From: Anaerolineaceae bacterium
GTDB taxonomy: Bacteria; Chloroflexota; Anaerolineae; Aggregatilineales; Phototrophicaceae
Assembly (NCBI GenBank): GCA_020634135.1
Contig: JACKCG010000017.1
Coordinates: 1 to 10,916, forward strand
Length of the DNA stretch: 10,916 nucleotides
Direction: 5' to 3'
Shown: one piece after another, positions 6,784 through 10,916 of the stretch
Position numbering within the stretch: the first letter of the stretch is position 1
How the letters are laid out: each line of letters begins with the position of its first letter
The notes under the pieces: generated by a model
Seen by the model: only the letters and a program-made list of their open reading frames with translations
What the model was told of the DNA's origin: nothing
Databases searched by the model: none
Position numbers and translations under genes: made by a program

Positions 6784-6798
6784 AAACTGCGGTATGAT
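6769..6798 (+). promoter_or_regulatory. Candidate promoter of the FmdB-like gene
   Basis: TATACA (6769-6774, four of six to TTGACA) and TATGAT (6793-6798, five of six to TATAAT) are separated by 18 bp. Transcription would start near 6805, giving a short leader of about 48 nt. The -35 lies inside the CIRCE-like element, consistent with HrcA repression. Confidence 0.5.
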
Positions 6799-6852
6799 AG
6801 GTGTGGTCTTCAGGCCAACCCAACCGCAGTGAGTAATCCAGGGTGTTGTTCT

Positions 6853-7173
6853 ATGCCAATGTATACCTATCGTCGTGAAGATGGCACTACGTTTGATCTG
6901 CGCCAGAAGTTTTTGGATGAACCGTTGACGGTCTGCCCCACCACCGGCCAGAAGGTTATCCGCGTGGTACAGCCCGCCGGTATCATTTTCAAAGGCTCCG
7001 GTTTCTACGTCAACGATAGCAAAAGCGCATCCCGCAGCAGCATCAACAACACAGCCGGCACCAACGGGCATAGCAAAGACAACGGCGTCAAGAGCGACGA
7101 CACAAAGAAGAGCGACAGCGCCGCCGCCCCCAGTGAAGCCAAATCCACCACGCCAACGGCTGCGGCGGACTGA
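6853..7173 (+). CDS. FmdB-like small protein lacking most zinc ligands
   Basis: 106 residues from the ATG at 6853, chosen because AGGGTG (6840-6845) lies 7 nt upstream and FmdB proteins begin MP-x-Y-x-Y-R; an in-frame GTG at 6829 would add eight atypical residues. Seen: MPMYTYRREDGTTFDL, LTVCPTTGQ, then the family hallmark AGIIFKGSGFYVND (about 42-55). Typical FmdB zinc ribbons have two CxxC-type pairs; here the first (YRCxxCG) is YRREDG and the second (CPxCG) keeps only its first Cys, so zinc binding is doubtful while the fold signature remains. The last 50 residues are a low-complexity Ser/Lys/Asp/Thr/Ala tail, probably disordered. The cellular role of FmdB-family proteins is not well defined. 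A CIRCE-like operator precedes it, suggesting heat-shock induction, and a terminator follows. Confidence 0.85.
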   Translation: MPMYTYRREDGTTFDLRQKFLDEPLTVCPTTGQKVIRVVQPAGIIFKGSGFYVNDSKSASRSSINNTAGTNGHSKDNGVKSDDTKKSDSAAAPSEAKSTTPTAAAD

Positions 7174-7212
7174 CCGCGCCCGTTATCATCAATCGAGTCT
7201 GTTCGTTAAACA

Positions 7213-7235
7213 AGAGGCGGCCAGCCTCTCGTTTT
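7213..7235 (+). terminator. Hairpin terminator, probably bidirectional
   Basis: AGAGGC (7213-7218) and GCCTCT (7224-7229) form a 6-bp stem with loop GGCCA, followed by CGTTTT on the plus strand. On the minus strand the same hairpin is followed by TGTTTAACG. It lies between the convergent ends of the FmdB-like gene (stop 7173) and mfd (stop 7246), the expected place for a shared terminator. The stem is short and the T-tracts modest. Confidence 0.6.
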
Positions 7236-7245
7236 GTGATTCCCC

Positions 7246-10200
7246 CTAAATCCCCAGCCCTTCTTTGACGCCCGCCGCCAGGTGGCGCAGGACATCCAGC
7301 AGGCGTAACTGCCACACGTCATCATCCCCGGTGGGCAGCAGTACCGCCGTCCGGCTGACACGCACGCCGTCGCCCAGGTCGGCCTCCAGTTGCTCCCGGT
7401 TGATGTTCGGCAGATACGGCAGCTTGACATTCACCACGTCGTTGAGCGTAATCACCGCGTTGGCGCTGGCGGCCTGCGCCAGCAGTTTCACGTCAATCTG
7501 GTAAAGCAGCCCTTCCACCGCCAGCGGCAGCGGCCCGAAGCGATCCCGCAGTTCATCGCGCATCATATCCACATCTTCCGCGCTGGCGAGGTTGCCAATC
7601 CGCCGGTAAATTTGCAGCCGTAACTGCATTTCCGGTATCCAGTCATGCGGCAGATACGCCGGAATCGGCAGGTCAATGGTGATCGTGCCGGTGGGCGGCG
7701 CTGATACTGTCTCGCCCTGGATGGCGCTTTTCAACTGCTTGACCGACTGCGCCAGGAGCTGCGTATACAGGTGCAGCCCGACTGCCGCCACATGCCCGGT
7801 CTGCCGCGTGCTGAGGATGTCCCCCGCGCCGCGCAGTTCCAGGTCGCGCATGGCGATCTGGTAGCCTGCCCCCAGATTCGTGTTCTCCGCCAGGGCTTCC
7901 AGCCGCAGCCGCGCCTCGTCATTGAGCCGGTTCGTGCTGGCATGGAAGAAATAGGCGTAGGCCTGCTGTGCGCTCCGCCCGACCCGCCCGCGTAACTGGT
8001 AAAGCTGCGCCATGCCGAACCAGTCCGCCCGGTCTACGATCAGGGTGTTGGCCGTCGGGATGTCAATCCCGCTTTCAATAATCGAGGTGGAAACCAGCAC
8101 GTCATACTCGCCGCGCCCGAACACCGTCATGACTTTTTCCAGCGTGCGCGAGTCCATCTGCCCATGCCCGATGATCGCCCGTACTTCCGGCACAATATCT
8201 TCGAGCCGGTCACGGGCGGATTCAATCGTCTTGACGCGGTTATGCACAAAAAACACCTGCCCCCCGCGCTCCAGTTCCCGCAGCACCGCCTGGCGCACCA
8301 GCCGTTCATCGAACGGGCCGACATGCGTCATCACCGGCAGCCGCTCCTCCGGCGGCGTCTGGATCATCGTGATGTCGCGCACACCCGTCAGGCTCATGTA
8401 CAGTGTGCGCGGAATCGGCGTGGCCGTCAGGGTGAGGATGTCCACCTGCGCCCGCAGCTTCTTGAAATACTCCTTGTGGGTGACGCCGAAGCGCTGCTCC
8501 TCGTCAATAATCACCAGCCCCAGCTTGTTGAGCGTCACATCCTCCTGCAACAGGCGGTGCGTGCCGATGATGATGTCAATCTCGCCGCTTGCCAGCTTTG
8601 TCAGGATGGCGCTCTGCTCATCTTTGGTACGGAAGCGCGACAGCACCTCCACCGTGACCGGGAAATTCACCAGCCGCCGCGAGAACGTCTCGTAATGCTG
8701 CTGCGCCAGTACCGTCGTCGGCACCAGCAGCGCGACCTGCTTACCGCTCATCACCGCTTTGAAGGCCGCCCGCAGCGCAACCTCCGTCTTGCCGTAACCC
8801 ACGTCGCCGCAGATCAGGCGATCCATCGTCTGCGGGCGCTCCATGTCCTCCTTGACCTCGCGGACGGCGCGTAACTGGTCTTCCGTCTCCACGTAAGGGA
8901 ACGACGCTTCCAGTTCGTGCTGCCAGGGCGTATCAGGCGCGAAAGCGAAGCCGGTTGCCGCCTTGCGCCGGGCGTAGATTTCCAGCAGGTCGCGGGCGTC
9001 CTCTTCGACGGCGCGTTTGGCCTGGGCGGTGACTTTGCCCCAGTCCGCTTTGCCGAGTTTGCTCAAGGCTGGCGGGCGGTCATCCGGCCCGACATAGCGC
9101 GTCAGCCGGTCAGCCTGGTGAATCGGCACGAAAACGAGGTCAGTCCCGGCATATTCCACCAGCAGGTATTCGCGCTCGTTGCCCTGTACGGTGCGGCGGC
9201 GCATCCCGCCAAAGCGCCCGATGCCGTAATCCACATGCACCACATAGTCGCCGTCGTGCATATCCGCGTAGCTCGACTCCGGAATCCGTGTCCGGCGGGT
9301 CGTCTTGCGGCGGCGCGGTTCCGGGCGGCTCCATCCGAAAATCTCCGCGTCGGAAAGCAGGCGCAGCGTTTTACCTTCTGTGACCAGACGCCAACCGGCT
9401 TGCAGCGCCCCGTCCACCAGCGTCACCGAACCGGCCTCCGGCGGCGTCATAACATCGTGCAGCACCGGGATAAACGCGCCTTGTTCCTGCCACAGGTCGG
9501 CCACCCGCGCCACCTGCTGCGTGACAACGACCACCCGCGCGCCGCCGCGCCCGCTCCGCAGGTTCGTCACCAGGTCACGGAGCTGCCCGCCAAAACGCTG
9601 CTCCGGCGTGAACAGCCCCCCCAGCTTGCCGGATGTATCCGGCGGAGCGGGGGTTTCATCCTCGGCCTCGGCGTCCTCCTGGATTGTCTCCAGTTGGCCC
9701 AGGTGCAGGTGCTGCCGGTGTTCCAGTTCTTCCGCCAGCATGTCCCAGGTGAGATACGGCAGCGGGCAGTCCGGCGGGATTTCGTTCGCCGCTGATTTTT
9801 CGTCACGGGTCTGCACGGCGGCCTCTTCAATCGCGGCAATCGTATCGCGCAGTTCCGCCCAGTCCTCGACGACGATGAGCGTGTTCTCCGGCGCGTAATC
9901 CAGCAGGCTCACCGGGTTCGGGTAGAGGTACGGCAAATAGGTTTCCAGGTAGGGGAATGCAGACCCGTTCGCCAGCGGGTCAGCGTCAGCCTGCGGGCTG
10001 GCGTTATCCGTCGTCACAGCGCCCAGCGCCGCGAACCAGTCCGCCAGGTGGGCGGCCAGCGGCGGGGTATGTTCCGGCAGCGCCTCCCGCGCCGGGGGGA
10101 TGACCACCGCTTCCAGCGTGTCGGCGGAACGCTGCGTCGCCGCGTTGAAGGCCCGCAGACTCTCGATCTCGTCGTCGAAGAACTCAACCCGAATCGGGTC

Positions 10201-10788
10201 TTCGCTCGTCAGCGGGAAGATGTCCACCACGCCACCCCGGCGGCTGAACGTCCCCGGCTGCACGACAATCGGCGCTGGCTCATAGCCGAGTGCCAGCCAG
10301 CGGCTCAACAGCCGGTTGATGTCATGGCGCTGGCCGGGCTTGAGCAGCAAGGAGGCTTTGCGGAACTGGTTGACGGGGATTGTGCGCTGCATGATCGCCC
10401 GCGCCGAGGTCACGATAATGGGCGGTGCGCCCCGTTGTTCATCTTCGGGCGGCATGAGCGCGGAAAGCGCGGCGATACGGGCGCGGATGACTCCATCGCC
10501 CCAGGGAGCGCGGTCATAAAAATGCGGCGCGGGTTCGGCGAAGCGGTACACCGGGACATCGCCCAGCCAGACCGGAAGCTGTTCCGATACGTTGTAAGCG
10601 CGATCAACCCGCCCCGTGATATAGATCACCGGGCCATCCCAGTCGCGGGCCAGCGCCGCCAGCACAAACGGGCGCGCTGCCCGGATCACCCCCTGGTCGG
10701 GCAGGCGGCCAGCGCCCCGCAGGGCGTCGAGCAGGGCGCGGTAAGCAGGGTTCAGACGCAGGGTATCCAGTAAGCCGTTAAGCTGCAT
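7246..10788 (-). CDS. mfd: Transcription-repair coupling factor Mfd
   Basis: 1180 residues, close to the usual length of about 1150. Mfd pushes or removes RNA polymerase stalled at DNA damage and recruits UvrA for excision repair. Seen: N-terminal UvrB-like region (about 1-235, including the conserved PGTFSRRGGVVDIFP at 178-192) without an ATPase site; a variable middle with an acidic/Pro stretch (370-386) and a basic linker (491-501, RRRKTTRRTR); the RNA-polymerase-interacting domain (about 510-567, DYVVHVDYGIGRFGG and FVPIHQADRL); then the RecG-like translocase with Walker A GDVGYGKTE (661-669), DEEQ box (762-765), TATPIPRTL (788-796), SIIESGIDIP (902-911) and QLRGRVGRS (931-939), followed by the TRG region (about 945-995) and C-terminal TRCF domain (about 1040-1170). 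All motifs are intact. ATG 10788 has GGAGG 11 nt upstream. It is convergent with the FmdB-like gene. Confidence 0.97.
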   Translation of the reverse strand: MQLNGLLDTLRLNPAYRALLDALRGAGRLPDQGVIRAARPFVLAALARDWDGPVIYITGRVDRAYNVSEQLPVWLGDVPVYRFAEPAPHFYDRAPWGDGVIRARIAALSALMPPEDEQRGAPPIIVTSARAIMQRTIPVNQFRKASLLLKPGQRHDINRLLSRWLALGYEPAPIVVQPGTFSRRGGVVDIFPLTSEDPIRVEFFDDEIESLRAFNAATQRSADTLEAVVIPPAREALPEHTPPLAAHLADWFAALGAVTTDNASPQADADPLANGSAFPYLETYLPYLYPNPVSLLDYAPENTLIVVEDWAELRDTIAAIEEAAVQTRDEKSAANEIPPDCPLPYLTWDMLAEELEHRQHLHLGQLETIQEDAEAEDETPAPPDTSGKLGGLFTPEQRFGGQLRDLVTNLRSGRGGARVVVVTQQVARVADLWQEQGAFIPVLHDVMTPPEAGSVTLVDGALQAGWRLVTEGKTLRLLSDAEIFGWSRPEPRRRKTTRRTRIPESSYADMHDGDYVVHVDYGIGRFGGMRRRTVQGNEREYLLVEYAGTDLVFVPIHQADRLTRYVGPDDRPPALSKLGKADWGKVTAQAKRAVEEDARDLLEIYARRKAATGFAFAPDTPWQHELEASFPYVETEDQLRAVREVKEDMERPQTMDRLICGDVGYGKTEVALRAAFKAVMSGKQVALLVPTTVLAQQHYETFSRRLVNFPVTVEVLSRFRTKDEQSAILTKLASGEIDIIIGTHRLLQEDVTLNKLGLVIIDEEQRFGVTHKEYFKKLRAQVDILTLTATPIPRTLYMSLTGVRDITMIQTPPEERLPVMTHVGPFDERLVRQAVLRELERGGQVFFVHNRVKTIESARDRLEDIVPEVRAIIGHGQMDSRTLEKVMTVFGRGEYDVLVSTSIIESGIDIPTANTLIVDRADWFGMAQLYQLRGRVGRSAQQAYAYFFHASTNRLNDEARLRLEALAENTNLGAGYQIAMRDLELRGAGDILSTRQTGHVAAVGLHLYTQLLAQSVKQLKSAIQGETVSAPPTGTITIDLPIPAYLPHDWIPEMQLRLQIYRRIGNLASAEDVDMMRDELRDRFGPLPLAVEGLLYQIDVKLLAQAASANAVITLNDVVNVKLPYLPNINREQLEADLGDGVRVSRTAVLLPTGDDDVWQLRLLDVLRHLAAGVKEGLGI

Positions 10789-10846
10789 ATTCAGGGTTTC
10801 CTCCAGCCGTTCGGGGATTCGGTATTGTATCAGAACTGAGGAGCGT

Positions 10847-10875
10847 ATTATAGGGCGCAGGGCGCATTGTGCAGG
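10847..10875 (-). promoter_or_regulatory. Candidate mfd promoter
   Basis: On the minus strand a perfect TATAAT lies at 10852-10847, with a weak CCTGCA (10875-10870) at a 17-bp spacing as the -35. The start would be near 10840, leaving a leader of about 52 nt that holds GGAGG (10804-10800). A second -10-like TACAAT at 10829-10824 has no -35. An imperfect inverted repeat TCAAA/TTTGA (10885-10889, 10903-10907) lies just upstream. Confidence 0.55.
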
Positions 10876-10879
10876 GCGA
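10852..10879. repeat. Heptamer repeats overlapping the mfd promoter
   Basis: In register every 7 bp: AGGGCGC (10852-10858), AGGGCGC (10859-10865), ATTGTGC (10866-10872), AGGGCGA (10873-10879). Two units are identical, one is a near copy, and one keeps only the ends. The array fills the -35/-10 spacer and the -35. It may be a slippage product or a set of half-sites for a regulator; it is short enough to be chance. Confidence 0.4.
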
Positions 10880-10916
10880 TTGCATCAAAATGGGAATTTC
10901 AATTTGATTTACACTG

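Noticed and set aside
6829..6852. GTG start adding eight residues to the FmdB-like protein
   Set aside because: The ATG at 6853 has a well-spaced AGGGTG and gives the family-typical N-terminus.
7265..10773. Long plus-strand frames opposite mfd
   Set aside because: Arg/Pro/His-rich composition without domains; mfd on the other strand is complete and motif-rich.

Overview
The window reads as a moderately GC-rich bacterial chromosome segment. The protein style (a zinc-ligand-poor FmdB-like protein, a soluble multi-PAS sensor kinase, and a small helical ORF fused by ATGA overlap to an HNH gene) suggests Chloroflexota (Anaerolineae-like). That placement rests on remembered family resemblance only, with no phylogeny behind it. 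No phage, plasmid, IS, CRISPR, rRNA or convincing tRNA signal was seen. I did not find a clear new multi-gene system; the most unusual material is regulatory and non-coding.

Layout. From the left edge to about 3.83 kb everything is on the minus strand. Read in transcription order it is: a lipoprotein of unknown function (3834-3130), a 69-nt gap filled by a perfect 11-bp inverted repeat that abuts the next start codon, sbcC (3060-505), a small helical protein (463-212), and an HNH endonuclease (215-1, cut by the window edge) whose ATG overlaps the previous stop. The usual sbcC partner sbcD is not adjacent.

From 3835 to 4608 lies a roughly 770-bp gene-free divergent region. It holds repeated CAACTGC and TTCCGCAG words near the lipoprotein gene and a series of stem-loops toward the kinase. 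These include two mutually exclusive hairpins 54-101 nt before the kinase start. On the plus strand follow a cytoplasmic three-PAS histidine kinase (4609-6720) with no response regulator beside it, then an FmdB-like protein (6853-7173). The FmdB-like gene is preceded by a near-consensus CIRCE heat-shock operator overlapping its promoter. A probably bidirectional terminator separates it from the convergent minus-strand mfd (10788-7246). The mfd promoter, with a perfect TATAAT, lies near the right edge inside a short array of 7-bp repeats.

Functionally, two genes belong to DNA repair and chromosome maintenance: mfd (transcription-coupled repair) and sbcC (SbcCD-type end and hairpin processing). 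The HNH pair is a possible nuclease module. The kinase is an orphan sensor, and the FmdB-like gene appears to be tied to the HrcA heat-shock regulon.
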